This document shows positions 13,687 through 26,827 of a DNA stretch of 64,000 bases, piece by piece. The notes under the pieces were generated by a model that ran no database searches, had not been told where the DNA came from, and saw only the letters and a list, made by a program, of their open reading frames with translations. Both the position numbers and the translations under genes were made by a program. The DNA is from Medicago truncatula (lineage: Eukaryota > Streptophyta > Magnoliopsida > Fabales > Fabaceae), in contig NC_053042.1 of NCBI RefSeq assembly GCF_003473485.1, positions 37,414,762 through 37,478,761 on the forward strand, written 5' to 3'. Every line of letters starts with the position of its first letter. Positions within the stretch are counted from its first letter, which is position 1.

Positions 13687-13820
13687 GTTCCCGTGAGCTT
13701 AGCTCAGGTGGCAGGGACATTGTATAATTTATGCAGGGGTCAGAGTTCGAACCCTGAACACCCCACTTCTTTATATTTAATTGTGTGAGCTTTAGCCACT
13801 AAGCTACTAGACAAAAAAAA
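13687..13820 (+). mobile_element. SINE, plus strand
   Basis: It starts with an A-box-like word (TAGCTCAGGTGGCAGGGAC at about 13700), followed by a B box (GAGTTCGAACCCTG at about 13743) and an ACACCCCACTT motif typical of legume SINEs, and ends in an A-tail at 13813-13820. The flanks carry a near-identical duplication: ACTTTTTAAT at 13677-13686 and ACTTTTAAT at 13821-13829. It is a retroposed element and not a tRNA gene, since no cloverleaf 3' half follows the B box. Confidence 0.85.
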
Positions 13821-13829
13821 ACTTTTAAT

Positions 13830-15600
13830 TTTTAAAGTAGATTAATTTTTACACTGTCGGTGTGAAACCATTTAATGCAAACATCAAATTAAATTATATC
13901 AAATAGATATTTATAAAGATATTTTATGAATTAATCTAGAAAAATGGCATTACGGGTGATATTGACTAAATGCTTATGTATAAAAGTTTTAGATATATAA
14001 ACTAAACCAATGACACTTATTTTTGTCAAATATATAACAATAAAATAAAATAAAATAACAATCTTCTAACAAAGAAAAAAACCTATATTCTGATCAATGT
14101 AAATATTTTTTTGTTAGTTTTTGAGAGGATCAATGTAGCTATTGTGTTACGTGTGTCAATGGTACGTTGAATATATGGGAGAATTTTCATAAAATGATGC
14201 GCGAGATGATGTAATTAGGTCATCACATCATGCTTTTGCTCGTCTGAACGTTACATCAGGTAAGTCTCATGCTCTTGATTAGGGGTGGAACAAACAGCAC
14301 AGGGAGTTAGATTTTGCATGGTCCAAGTCTCACATGATCATCATGTAGTTTGTCATATTTTTATTTTTAGAACGGACTATGATCTTTTGAAAAACCTAAT
14401 ATGTTTTCTTTTGTTACCCTTCTCTGGTTCAAATGGAAAGGATCCTCATAATATAAAGTTATTTTACCTAAAAATCTAACATGTATTCTCACGAACAATT
14501 CGTCCTAGAGCAAACTCATCAATCCTTTGAACCCTACCTACACTCTTGAATTTTTTCCACGATTAAATTAAAGTGAGATTTTTTTTTCGCTTGAACGCAT
14601 TTGACAAAATCAAGCATTAAAGGGTGTTGACCATAAAAATTTCGGAAGATGAATATAGGCTTGGGTTAGAAGGTTGTAAGAATCAATTTCATTGGTGTTT
14701 GACTACTTTAAGGATAATAATCTGTTAAAAGTTGTTGAATTGCATGTCAAATTGGTGTCTATTTGGAAATTGACTAGTTCTTGGATTTTGATTTTACTGG
14801 TATAATATATCATGAGTTTCCTTCTTTTCAAAAGGATATCTTATGAGTTTCCTTCTTTGAAGTTGTGTATATTACATCTTTCCAAATAGATTTGAATTTT
14901 TAATCCTAATAGGCAATAACAAATTCATACTCAATGTTGAGTTATGATTTTAGGGTTTCCACATGAATATGTGACCCAAAACTCTGATCTATATTGTTAG
15001 AGTGGTTTAAGTTTCGATCTCTTAGATGAATCTACAAATAAACGTTCATTTTGGTAAATTTGTTCATGTTTCTGTAGAGATTGATCTATCTAAACAATTA
15101 TATGATTAACAACGAAAAATAATTAGGCTTTTTTTTGCTGATTTAGAATTTGAAAATTTGTCTTTTTTTTCCACTTTATACAAATGCATTATCGGTCACA
15201 CTCTTGAAGATTGTACAATGAGGGGAATGCATTTTTTTTTAAAACAAAAGTAATGCAAATAGCATTACCAAAAGATAAGTAATCAAAGAAGATGAAAACT
15301 AGGTCAAAACCTCTTCAAAAAGAAGTGAACCTATAGTTAGGTAAACCTAACCTATTTCTGACAAAATCTTGCCTAATCTTTTAAGAAAAATAAATAAAAG
15401 TAAAAATTACTCAATGTGATGCCCTTAGCTCGCAAACTCATTTATGTTTCAAAGTGTAATATTTGAACTTCTAGTGGTGATAAAGGCAAAAACAATTTGA
15501 AACATAAGCGAACTTATGAGATAAGGACATCACATATTTTAAAGAAATAGAAAAGTTTGTTCAAACGAAAAAACGTTGTGAGAAAGATAAAGCATTATGT
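13830..15600. other. Intergenic, no gene recognised
   Basis: AT-rich, with scattered short open frames resembling no known family. No terminal repeats or RNA genes were found. Confidence 0.5.
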
Positions 15601-15607
15601 TTTTTTA

Positions 15608-16134
15608 GGCTTAATTACACTTTGGCCCCTAAGTTTTTCAAAGTTGTGATTTTGGCCCCCTAAAAAAAACAACTCTTTCCATGCCCCCTAAGTTTACTTT
15701 CTGTTGCAACTTTGGCCCCCCCCCACGCCAATTTTGACCCAGTAAACGCTGACGTGGGCGCCACGTGTGTAATTATTTTATTTTTTAATTAAAAAAACAT
15801 TTTTTTTTATTTTTAAGTTTTGTAATAAAAAAAACAAAAAAATAGTAATTAATTTTTTTTATTTGTAATAAAAAACCAAAAAAATAATAAATTTTTTATT
15901 TTATTTTTGTAATTAAAAAAAATTACAAAAACATTTTTTTAAAATTAAAAATAATTTTTAAAAACAAAAAATAAAATAAAAATTTACACATGTGTCCATT
16001 GGCTGGGTCAAAATTGTCGTGGGGGGCCAAAATTGCAACAGAATGTAAATTTAAGGGGCCTGGAAAGAGTTGTTTTTTTAGGGGGCCGAAATCACAACTT
16101 TGGGAAACTTAGGAAGCCAAAAGTATAATTAAGC
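15608..16134. mobile_element. Inverted-repeat MITE (about 0.53 kb)
   Basis: The left arm begins GGCTTAATTACACTTTGGCC and the right arm ends in its imperfect complement (CCAAAAGTATAATTAAGC). The arms stay complementary for over 150 bp, sharing GGCCCC, TTGCAAC, TGACCCAG and similar words. The centre is a low-complexity A/T stretch. The element sits in T-rich flanks, so the target duplication cannot be resolved. It belongs to the same broad structural class as the palindrome at 60656-61598, with which it shares GGCCCCTAAG/GGTCCCTG-type repeated phrases, but is a different family. Confidence 0.8.
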
Positions 16135-16301
16135 TTTTTTTTTAATGACGATGTAATGTCGGAGAATGAAGTTTTCAAAGTTCATCAATTGCACATACTG
16201 ATTGGACAAATTTGTAGCTCAAATGTTACTCATGATATGTGTGTTTCTTGGACAAACTCGATCTAGGGTTGATTTTCGTAACTCTTTGATTTAAGTATTT
16301 A

Positions 16302-16990
16302 GGCCCCGTTTGGATTGGCTTATTTTGAGCTTATATGAGCTTATCTACTCCCATAAGTCTTTTTAAAGGTGTTTGGATAAATAAATAAAAATAGTTTATC
16401 ATAGTTTCATAAGCTGCTTATGCCATATTTTAATAAGCCTAAATTTTCAGCTTACCCTCCGGCTTAACAAGGAGCTTATGAATTTATGTAACCTCCTTCG
16501 ATTCTCTCTGAATCCACTTTTTCAAAACATATATTTTAATTTTTTTGTTTTTGTTTTTAGAAACAAACATATATTTTAATTATAATGTTAGTTATCTTTG
16601 GCGTGCATGAGTAACAAAATTGCTATATACTTATCTTACCAAAGTAACACACATAACTAAGATTTTTATTATTTTTTTGTTACGTAACAAAATGAAACTG
16701 AATAAATAAAACAAACTTAACTTGTGTTTTTTTGGTAACAAATTGTACACTATTATCTTTGATTTTTGTGGTTCGATTCTTTGATTTTTTTGTTAAATTA
16801 AAAATATTTAAAATTTCAATAATTTCTTATGTAATGTCAGATCCAAACACTTTAATTTATGTAAGTACTTTTTAGTGTACATATCCAAACATAAATAGCT
16901 TATCAAGTATAAGAGCTTATGATGTAAGCTCTAATGTTATAAGCCCTAATGCCATAAGCATCTATATAAGCTGTTTATCCAAACAGGGCC
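16302..16990. mobile_element. Tourist-like MITE (PIF/Harbinger-like) with TTA duplication
   Basis: The ends GGCCCCGTTTGGATTGGCTT and, in reverse complement, GGCCCTGTTTGGATAAACAG are inverted repeats. Subterminal AGCTTAT words recur on both sides. It is flanked by TTA at 16299-16301 and TTA at 16991-16993, the 3-bp duplication expected of PIF/Harbinger-type elements. Related copies lie at 47480-47731 and 52224-52473, with a decayed one in FBN4 intron 1. Confidence 0.8.
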
Positions 16991-16993
16991 TTA

Positions 16994-18285
16994 GTACTTT
17001 TACATTTTTTTCTTCTTCTTATTGGGTTGTCCCAAATTTTTCTTTTTCTTTAATCCATTTTTAACTTATATATAAAAACGACAATACTTGTATTTGTGGC
17101 AAATGATGTGTAAGAAGAAGCATATCTGTATAACAAAGTCTACTAGTATTTTAATTTGGAACTGTATTCAAATAGTTGGCTCTCGCTTCCAATTTTGTTA
17201 AGGACTAAGCCGTCTCTAATTTGCTTTCCATCTGTATCAATCAAATTTCAACTCTCTTTTTTCTCATCAACATATAATCTGTATTTCAATTTTTTAAGAA
17301 TTTGAATCACGATTTTGATTATTAAATGATATGAATATATTCAAGAGATTCTTTTTTGTTGTAGATGAAGTGATAAGCATCGATCAAAATTCACATACAC
17401 AATTGTGAAGTCTTACAAACTCAGGAAAAGAAAATGAACCAACTAATTTTAGTAAACACAGATGACGATTATTAATAAAAAAATATATAAGGGAAGATTA
17501 GCTTGACGAAAATGGAGAATCCATCTCAGATTCTATACCTTTAATTATATAGCATGTATGGGAAAAAAGATAAATAACTTTTTGTAAAGGTTACCATTTG
17601 ACATAATATGTTGAATAAAAATACGATTAATCTCCTTTAAGCCAATTTTTTTTTTTTATAGATTCATTTTATTCAACTTCATTATATGTTGACACAAAAT
17701 TTTATGGTAAATTTTTTTATAAAATAATAAAAATTATCACAAGTTTTTTTCTTTGTAACATAAATCAACACTTTTTTTTAGAGGAAATTAACACATGTTA
17801 TATGAACATAGTCAAATTATTTAGTAAAACAAAATTAAAATACTAATTATATTCCAAGATTTTTTTTTGGACCAAAATAATAACTAGTGATGTACATTTT
17901 TCCACAACTAATCTACTTAGATTAATCAAATGATTGGACTTAAATAATTAATAAACTCTAGATGTAAAAGAATCGTTTGAATATACCCGAATTCAAAATC
18001 TAAACAGAACAAATATTTGATCATATTATTTTACTCTCTTTATTAATCTCTCGATCGAACTCCAAAATAATTATCAAGTCTCATTATCTTATTATAAAAT
18101 AAATAAAAACATATGGTACTAGATTAATGTTCACCACACGGCTCTTACTTTCTCTATATAAAATAATCTCTATAAGATTCTATCGTATCAAATTACATCC
18201 ACTTCATAATAACCTCATTCCCACTTTTCTTCTCTATATATATATATATATATACAACTCCTTCCTTCACCATATAGAAAAAGAA
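16994..18285. other. Region upstream of PHO1
   Basis: AT-rich presumed promoter and 5' leader of PHO1. A single match to the phosphate-starvation P1BS site is at 17979-17986. A TA repeat at about 18237-18254 lies just before the start codon. No other gene is seen. Confidence 0.5.
17979..17986 (+). promoter_or_regulatory. P1BS-like PHR1 binding site
   Basis: GAATATAC fits the P1BS consensus GNATATNC, bound by PHR1-type MYB factors on phosphate-starvation genes. It lies about 300 bp before the PHO1 start codon. In such AT-rich DNA one chance match per few kb is expected, so the evidence is mainly positional. Confidence 0.35.
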
Positions 18286-21200
18286 ATGGTGAAATTCTCA
18301 AAGGAGCTAGAAGCTCAACTGATACCAGAATGGAAGGAGGCATTCGTGAATTACTGGCAGCTGAAGAAGCAGATAAAGAGAATCAAGCTCTCAAAAATTC
18401 CAAAGCAAAACCATAACCACGCCGAAGGTGGAGGTTCCATTTTCAATTCTCTTTGCTTTCATGTCAAGAAAATATCCCTCAAACTCTCACCTGAATCTGA
18501 TAATGATAACACAAATATCATTAAGGTATTGTATAATTTAAGATTTTTTTTTGTATAATTTCTGGTAAGTCCAAAATGTTATGCACACGGTGAAAGCATG
18601 GTGCGGTTATTGCGTGTCTTTTAGTTTTCTATATTTTGTCACATAATGGAATTAGTGTTTCATCATTTTCATTATACTCTCTCTTTGTTAGTGCGTATCT
18701 TTTTTACTCCTTAGATTTCTTCCACGTTCATATATATAGCACTATCATACACTAAATGTGGCCTTATCCTCTAAATGAAATTTGAACCATGGTTGGCCAT
18801 ATAGAAACACAAATAGTAGATTCATAACTTTAAAATTGTTGAGGCTATATAACTTGATAATTCCTAGTGATGTGAAATGATATTATTTGCATCTATTATT
18901 GAAATGTAATATCTATCTATACACAATAATTTACAATGAAGGCATTTAGACAAGATCACTATGATTGTGGAGTGATTCAAGGAGGTGTGTATGTGGTAGT
19001 ATTATCCATACATACGTAATTATATTGTGAGAGACTAATCTTTTATGCTATAGACTCAATTTCTTACAGCTTCAAACGTGAACAAAGAATAAACATCATT
19101 TTAATTAGCCAAGGATTATTTTCAATTCATTCACATAGCCACCAATTATTATCATTTATTTTACGCACATCAATTATTATCATAGATTTATAGTAGTTAA
19201 TAATAATATGAAGTCAATATGAATTGCAAACTAAATAACAAAAACAACAAATATAGATAAATCTTTATAAATCAAGCATATATTAATAAATCATTTACAA
19301 ATTTGATTGCTATGGTTGCCAAAATTAGAATATAGTATAGGTTCGTTTGTTTTCTCATTTTTTTTTGTTGCCAAATGTAAGTTTTGTTTGTCATCTTATA
19401 CAAACACCACCCAATCGTACCATGTCCTCCAAGAATGAAGAAATAATTCGATTATATTTCATTGTGGTGATATACACAATAATAGAAGTCAATGAGGTGT
19501 CATCTTAATGGTAATTAGATCTAACTCTAGAGTTTGATCAATTCGCTTTACATTAAAAAAATTATCATTAACACCATTTTAATTATTGTCGAAAATTAAT
19601 AACATTTTAATTAATAATAATTTCTTTTTTTTGAAGGAATTAATAATAATTTCTTATTCCCTACTTTTTTTAAAAAATGTAATATGATTATTATTTATTT
19701 AAATGATTATACATCATGTGTATATTGATTAATATTTTTATCAAGTGGGGTTAAGGCCTCTAATTAAAGTGGGTTTAGTGGCCTCCCTTTTTAAAGCCTT
19801 TTTTTTCCTTACTTTTTTTGTGGGTTTTTCAATATCTCACGAAAGCGAGCAAATTAAAATAGCTGTCTCATTTGTGATTGTCTCTCTATTAGCACCAGAA
19901 ATGGTGTACATATATAATTCTAAAATAAGCAGCATAATTTTTATTTTTGAAGAGTGAGCAGCACAAAATTGAAAATAACTAAAAGTTAAAACACACAAAA
20001 ATTAATGTAAATAGAACAAGTAAAAAAATAAAATAAATATGGATATTTTAAAAAAAAAATATATGAATATGGATATTTTCTGTCACAAAAAATATACTAA
20101 TATGGATATTTTTCTGATTGGTGTAGGTGAGGAAAAAAACCATAAAAGGCAGCGGAGAAGAAATATACCAAACAGAGCTTGTACAATTATTTTCGGAAGA
20201 GGATGAGGTAGGCTTCATAACTTCTTGTATTTACATTTTTGGACTTACATCAATATATATATGTGTGTGTGAAATATCCTTTTTACTATTCACAGGTACG
20301 TGTGTTTTTTGCGATGCTTGATGATGAGCTAAACAAGGTGAACCAATTTTACATTAAACAAGAGAATGAATTCATTGAGAGAAGAGAAGCCTTGAACAAA
20401 CAGCTTCAGATTTTGCAAGACCTAAAGCAAATTATTAATGATAGACGACGGAAAAATTATCCGCCACCGAAAGCAAATAATACAGAGACTTTCCCGCGTT
20501 CTCCAACACGGGATTCTGATTACTCATTAGGTTAGTTTTCTTTGACGAAGTTTAAATCCTTCGTAGATAGTAGTAAAATTCAATTTAATGTAACTTCTCT
20601 CTTTCTCAATCTTTTATAAAATCATCTTATATTTGTGTTTATATATATAAACTTCCAAAATTCTTTAATATATTTTTATGATATCTCTTTACTTTGATGT
20701 ATATAATATGATAAGTGCTAAAAAAAATTTAGTTTTCTTGTATGAAAAGTCGTAGACTTCTTTTAATTGAGAATATATAGCTCATAAGCTAAAAAAGTCA
20801 ATAGCCTTGTTTGTTTTCTATATTATTTTAAAGTATGAATGGGTTGCTTAATTTGCAGAATGTTTAGGAGATTCGGACGAAACAAATTCAGAAATTTCAC
20901 ATACAGAAGAGGTAATAGCAAGTTTAGAGAAAAATGGTGTAAATTTTGTGAATTCAGCAATGAGGACAAAAACAAAGAAAGGAAAACCTAGAATGGCAAT
21001 GAGAATTGATGTACCAGGAACAAATGCAACTCGAGCAATTACAGCTATTACTAGCATGCTTTGGGAGGATTTAGTGAACAATCCAACAGGAGATTTCATT
21101 CACAAGAAAAAAATTCAATGTGCTGAAAAAATGATTAGAAGTGCTTTTGTGGAGCTCTATAGAGGCCTTGGCTTGCTCAAAACTTATAGGTTTTAATTTT

Positions 21201-24200
21201 TTTTCCTTAAGATTTAATGTTTTGTCAATATTTATTTATTTTTCACTAATCTTACTTTTCTAGGTAATTAATAATTCATGAGTAAAAATAATAATAATGT
21301 TGCATAGAATTTCTAAAAATAGCATGTGGTGTGTTTATACTTTATATGCCTTATTCTTAAAACTATAAACAACTGTTTCATAACTATGCAAATTCTAATT
21401 ACATTCTCTCACTTTGGCAGCTCACTGAATATGGTAGCATTTTCCAAGATATTGAAGAAATTTGACAAGGTAAGGCCTAAAATATCACATCTTCTTTACT
21501 TTTAGCACACTATAAGTACATGTCTGCATAGGGAAACACACAGAGGGATGAGTTATTGTTTTTCATTCATTTGAGTGGATAGGGCCAAATTGGACTTGAT
21601 ATTGTAAATATTCTGAATATCGGTTAAAATGCTGTTAAAAAGATATATAGGTTAAAATGGGCTCCCTTTTTTTTTTTTTTTCCTAATTGATAAATACATC
21701 TAAATATGTAAAGTGTTGGTCACTAATCTCTTTGTAAAAATTTTGCTAATTAGTTATATGATCGTTTCATGACGTTGATCTCAACTCAATGTCACTAAAA
21801 TAGAGATCAAACTAGTTGCTGGTAACCAGACATTGATGCAGGATCAACGTGCAATATGACATGTTATATTTATGTGTCTCATCAATTTTAAATGACATTC
21901 TATAATATCAATGATGTATTTCTAATTAAACTTAAAAAATGATGGATTATTTTGACCGGTTGTTACAATTCATAGACCAATTTGCCTATTCCATCTTTTT
22001 ATTTACTAAGAGATGCAATTTTGCTATATTTGCATGAAAAATCTCCTATTCATGTATCATTTTGTTAGAGTAAAGACAAATAAAAGGAAGCAAGTTAAGT
22101 TTATTTGTCCTTTTATCACACTATTCATGAAAACTACTCTACTCGTATGATGGTTGTTAAATTCTTAACATCTATATCCATAATTGAGAAAACTATACCT
22201 AATTTCCAAATTAAGTCGCCTATACTTGAGAGACGCAAATACAGATAATTAACTAATTAAATTAAAGAACGTAACAAACTAATCAATGTTTTCCCTTTCC
22301 CATTCCCCTTTTTGAGTGATAAAGTCATATTTTGTATTTAAATAGCAGTTTGCTTTATATACAGTTCTTGTATATAAAATTTAATTAAGCATTGGTGCAT
22401 ATATTTAGTTAATTTTAAATAATAATGGGGAGGAGTACAGCTATTGACACGGTTTATATTTTTGCTTAATATATACTTTAATCTATATTGGGGTGAGTCA
22501 TGACATGAGTCTATGAGAAAAGTAACTTTTTTAAGATAATACTGATGACCATATTCATAGAAAGCTTAGATTTCAATGCTTACAAGCTAATGCGTGCCAA
22601 GAAGCTTTTATCCCATTTATACAAATATATTATGGAATTATTAAATTTTTTAGGCATGGTGCTTGTGCTTTTCTTGTATATATAGCATGCCCATTTCAAT
22701 TTTTGTGTGTCTTAAAGCTATAATAATTATTCAATTACATTTTAAAGAAGAACCAAACTCTAGATTTATACTTTTACAGAATTAGACCTAATTTGGTTTT
22801 GTCATAAACCCTTCAATTTTTATCTTAAATGAATGAGATAGTAATCTAGAGTTTGATATGACTTTCTAGTTAATTATTGTTAAATCAGAATTCGGATTAC
22901 TCAGATACTTTCAATTAAGTCAACTTTAACTAAAGTTTATTGATTATCATTGAGCCCAATCATTAGATTGTTAGTCTTAATTATTCGCAAGGGCTTGACC
23001 CCTTACCCGACAGAAGAAAGCCTAAATTATTCAAGTAAAGAAAACTTTTATTATCGATGTTCGATACAAGTTCAATTGAACATTGACTATCATATAGTAT
23101 TGACGCTTCAACTAAGCAATGAACGACTATATTAGCTTGTGTGCCAATAAAACTAACCCGTAGTTTGGACAATATTTCGTTACAAATGGATAAAGTAAAC
23201 TATAACTCAGTTTATTACTAGCTTCCCTTACACCTGATAATTATTTAATTTGTGAAAATAATAATCACACATGCATGCATTGACTATTTTTGTTCATTTG
23301 CTTGGCATTGATAGTTTATTTCTATAACTAACTTTTATTAAGTTAGCATCTCTAATTTTTGCAAGTTTGAACATTACTTCCAATAATATGAACTAAATCA
23401 TATTGCCATGTAATCAAGCAGGTGTCTTGCCAAAAAGCTTCTTCAAGTTATTTAAAAGAAGTGAAGAAATCCCATTTCGTTAGTTCTGATAAGGTATATC
23501 CGAATATTCCCTTCAATATTTTCAAAGCTGCATGGGGTAAAGAAAAAGTGAAGACAAATAATATGGCAATCATTATAATCACAAAAATGTTTTAGATAAT
23601 CGCAACATCCGGTTAATCACGTGCAAAAATATGGTTGGTCAAACTCACGTCGAAAAATAATTCATATAGTCGAATTAACCATATTTTTTACGGCGGATTA
23701 AATTTACCGAACATTTTGTCGTTAAAATGAATTAATCATATACTCAATTAAATTTAGCATGGTTTAAAATGTGATTAATCAAGTGTTATTCGGGTGTAAA
23801 AAAAATGTGGGTATTCATGTATCATTATAGTTTTAATAACCTTTTGGTTTTGGTCTTCACAAATTCTTAACAATGTGCATAATGGGTTCTATTATATGAT
23901 AATCTAATATGTTGCTATGGTTATATATAATACTTGTTAATTTATATTATTAGGTTCTTAGACAAATGGACGAAGTGGAATCCATATTCACAAAGCACTT
24001 CGCCAACAATGACAGGAAAAAGGCAATGAAGTTTTTAAGACCCCAACAACATAAAGATTCTCATATGGTCACTTTTCTTGTCGGTAATTTAATGCTTCTC
24101 TCTTTGTCTCTCCTTAATTAAGGGCACTTTTGATTCAGTAACATTAGTATAGTGTTTTATTTTATACATAACGACAACACCCTCAATTCAACTTGCAATG

Positions 24201-26438
24201 CAATATATGAGGTGCACACTACATGTACCATACCAACACTATAAGTCTATGACATATAGGCCAAGTAAAATTTTGCTGCACTACTAGGCAACCATGAAGC
24301 ACTAAGACAAATATCAGATACGACACGTTGGCACCGATATTAATTTAAGAACATAAATATGATTGAAGGTAACTAACTACATGTGTGTTGGTGTTATCTC
24401 GGACATCAAACACGTCTTTAATTTGAAGAGTCGATGACACATAGTTCTATAATGGCAAGTAGCCACTAACTAAATAATATCTAACCTATGTATTTTAATT
24501 TCCTTTGCAGGGTTGTCTACAGGTTGTTTTGTTTCATTGTTTTGTGTATACGCAATTTTGGCTCATTTGTGCGCCATATTCTCTCCTAGCAATGAGTCAG
24601 CTTATATGCAAAATGTCTATCCTGTTTTCAGGTACAAAAATCAGTTTGAAATGAACTTTAGTAGATTACATCATAAATGTGATAATGCTTACATTGATTT
24701 TGTGCAGTGTGTTTGCATTGCTAAGCCTGCACTTATTTATGTATGGATGTAATCTATATATGTGGAAGAGAACAAGAATCAATTACAACTTCATTTTTGA
24801 ATTCTCCCCAAGGACATCACTTAAGCATAGAGATGCATTTTTGATATGCACTACCTTAATGACAACTGTGGTTGCAGCAATGGTTATGCACCTTCTTTTA
24901 AGGGCTGCAGGATTTTCTCCTAGCCAAATTGATGCACTTCCTGGAATATTACTTCTGGTTAGTATAATGACTTATATATTTTGATTTTTGAATAAATAAG
25001 CTAGATTTAGGTTGCTTGAAAATAAATAATTTATCATATCATCCCTAGTATTTATCTTTTAGAGCATTTTTGGACACATTTGTGCTAACTATGAACTGCA
25101 ATTTTCAGTCTTTTATAGCTCTGCTCATTTGTCCATTCGACCTTTTTTATCGCCCAACCCGCTACTGTTTCATCCGTGTCATTCGCAACATAATCTGCTC
25201 ACCATTTTATAAGGTAAACTTGAACTTCAATTATCTTCTAACAAGTTGGATACATTGTAATAACACAGAAAATTGAGCTTAGCATTATTAGTTTCATTTT
25301 AATTTGTCATTTCAACAGGTTCTGCTAGTAGACTTTTTTATGGCTGATCAACTAACTAGCCAGGTGATTATATTTGTTCACATGAGTTGATTTTTTTTTG
25401 GGGTCATTTTTCACCTATACTTTATTATTCATCCTAGTTATTAATATTAAATTTTATGTTATGGTTGATGAATACAGATTCCATTGCTAAGGCATTTGGA
25501 AACTACTAGTTGTAACCTATTGGCTAAAGTTTTTAAAACTCACCACCCTGAGACTTGTCACTCTGGAAGGCTATATATGGAAATAACTTATATCATATCC
25601 TTTATGCCATATTATTGGCGTGCTATGCAAGTAAGCATCTTCAAGATTCAGAAAATGTTACATTGCTAATTAAACTTTTTTATGTTACTGACTAATAGTA
25701 CACATGCTTGTTGAATTTTGTTACAAGTGTGCGAGACGGTGGTTTGATGACAGTGATGTGAACCACTTAGCTAACATGGGAAAGTATGTTTCGGCGATGG
25801 TAGCAGCGGGGGCGAGAGTAACATACAGCAGACAAAGTGATCACCTGTGGTTTGCAATAGTCTTAATCACTTCTGTAGTAGCAACAACTTATCAACTGTA
25901 TTGGGATTTTATCAAGGATTGGGGATTTTTAAATCCCAACTCCAGAAATCCATGGCTTAGAGATGATTTGGTGTTAAAGAAAAAAAGCATATACTATATG
26001 TCTATTGTAAGTTCTCTATCTCTTAATGGTCTGAATGAATATAATATAAAACAGTTATAAGTTTTTAATATCAGAGAGTGATGTTGGATTGCAGGCCTTA
26101 AACATTGTTTTGAGGGTGACATGGGTTGAGACTATCATGCATTTCAAAGTCGGACATGTTCAATCGCGACTACTAGAATTTTTGTTGGCTGCACTTGAAG
26201 TTATTCGAAGAGGGCACTGGAATTTCTACAGGTGCATTTTATTATCATCTTAAAACCTTTTAGATTCTTAGAGATTGGTCCTTAAAATTTGTTAAATAGT
26301 GAACAAAATCACAGAATGACTCAAGAAATTTGTTATTTTCTCATCAGGTTGGAAAATGAGCATCTGAATAATGTCGGCCATTACCGAGCAGTGAAGACAG
26401 TTCCGTTACCATTTCGAGAGACAGATTCTGACTATTAA
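18286..26438 (+). CDS. PHO1: PHO1 inorganic phosphate exporter (SPX-EXS protein)
   Basis: Membrane phosphate exporter of the PHO1 family, which in plants loads phosphate from root cells into the xylem and resides largely in Golgi/trans-Golgi membranes. Fifteen exons: 18286-18525, 20127-20207, 20296-20530, 20859-21189, 21421-21469, 23422-23493, 23954-24083, 24511-24631, 24708-24957, 25109-25213, 25319-25363, 25478-25630, 25728-26006, 26095-26231 and 26348-26438, giving 2319 nt and 772 residues (Arabidopsis PHO1 is about 780). The start is the Met of [17 protein letters not shown], the SPX N-terminus. SPX spans about 1-315; its inositol-phosphate-binding basic residues are visible as Y23, K27, K28, K31 and the KKFDK motif at about 308-312. 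Hydrophobic segments follow from about 380 to 540. The EXS domain is about 590-772, with [23 protein letters not shown] and [12 protein letters not shown] conserved. It resembles PHO1 itself more than the PHO1;H paralogues, as far as I can recall. Introns 1 and 5 are long (1.6 and 2 kb) and hold no recognised element. It converges with the FAO pseudogene. Confidence 0.95.
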
Positions 26439-26827
26439 GAATTCCATTCCTATAACATGTGTTATCATCTATTTCTGTTATGTTAAACTAGTTTCAGCTA
26501 TTACAGGCTTGATTCTATTTGATCTATTGTAAAATGTAATCAACAAGGAAAGAAATAAGTGTCAATTGAACTAGTTGAATGAGAACAAATCAGAGAATAT
26601 ACCACATTTTTTTCCTAATATGTTTCTGGTGTAAATGACTAACATAATGGAAAATCAAGAATGTTAACTCAAAAAAGGGAAAACCACCATAATGATAATC
26701 ATCACTTATTCACTGCTTTACAATTCAAAGTTACAAACAACTATTAAATTAAAGGATGCTTTTAGCACCAATCAACTACCCCAGAAGATATAATTGTTTG
26801 AAAGAGAGAACAAAGAAACAATAAACT
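26439..26827. other. Convergent 3' ends of PHO1 and the FAO pseudogene
   Basis: A stretch of about 390 bp holding the presumed PHO1 3' UTR and the 3' flank of the FAO pseudogene. No gene or repeat is seen. Confidence 0.5.

Noticed and set aside
13700-13760. A-box and B-box pair suggesting a tRNA gene
   Set aside because: No acceptor stem or cloverleaf; A-tail and target duplication show a SINE.
18127-18285. Open frame extending PHO1 upstream of MVKFSKELE
   Set aside because: The SPX domain begins at the chosen Met; the upstream part includes a TA repeat and codes for nonsense.
20848-21099. Minus-strand open frame over PHO1 exon 4
   Set aside because: Shadow of the coding exon in another frame; no family similarity.
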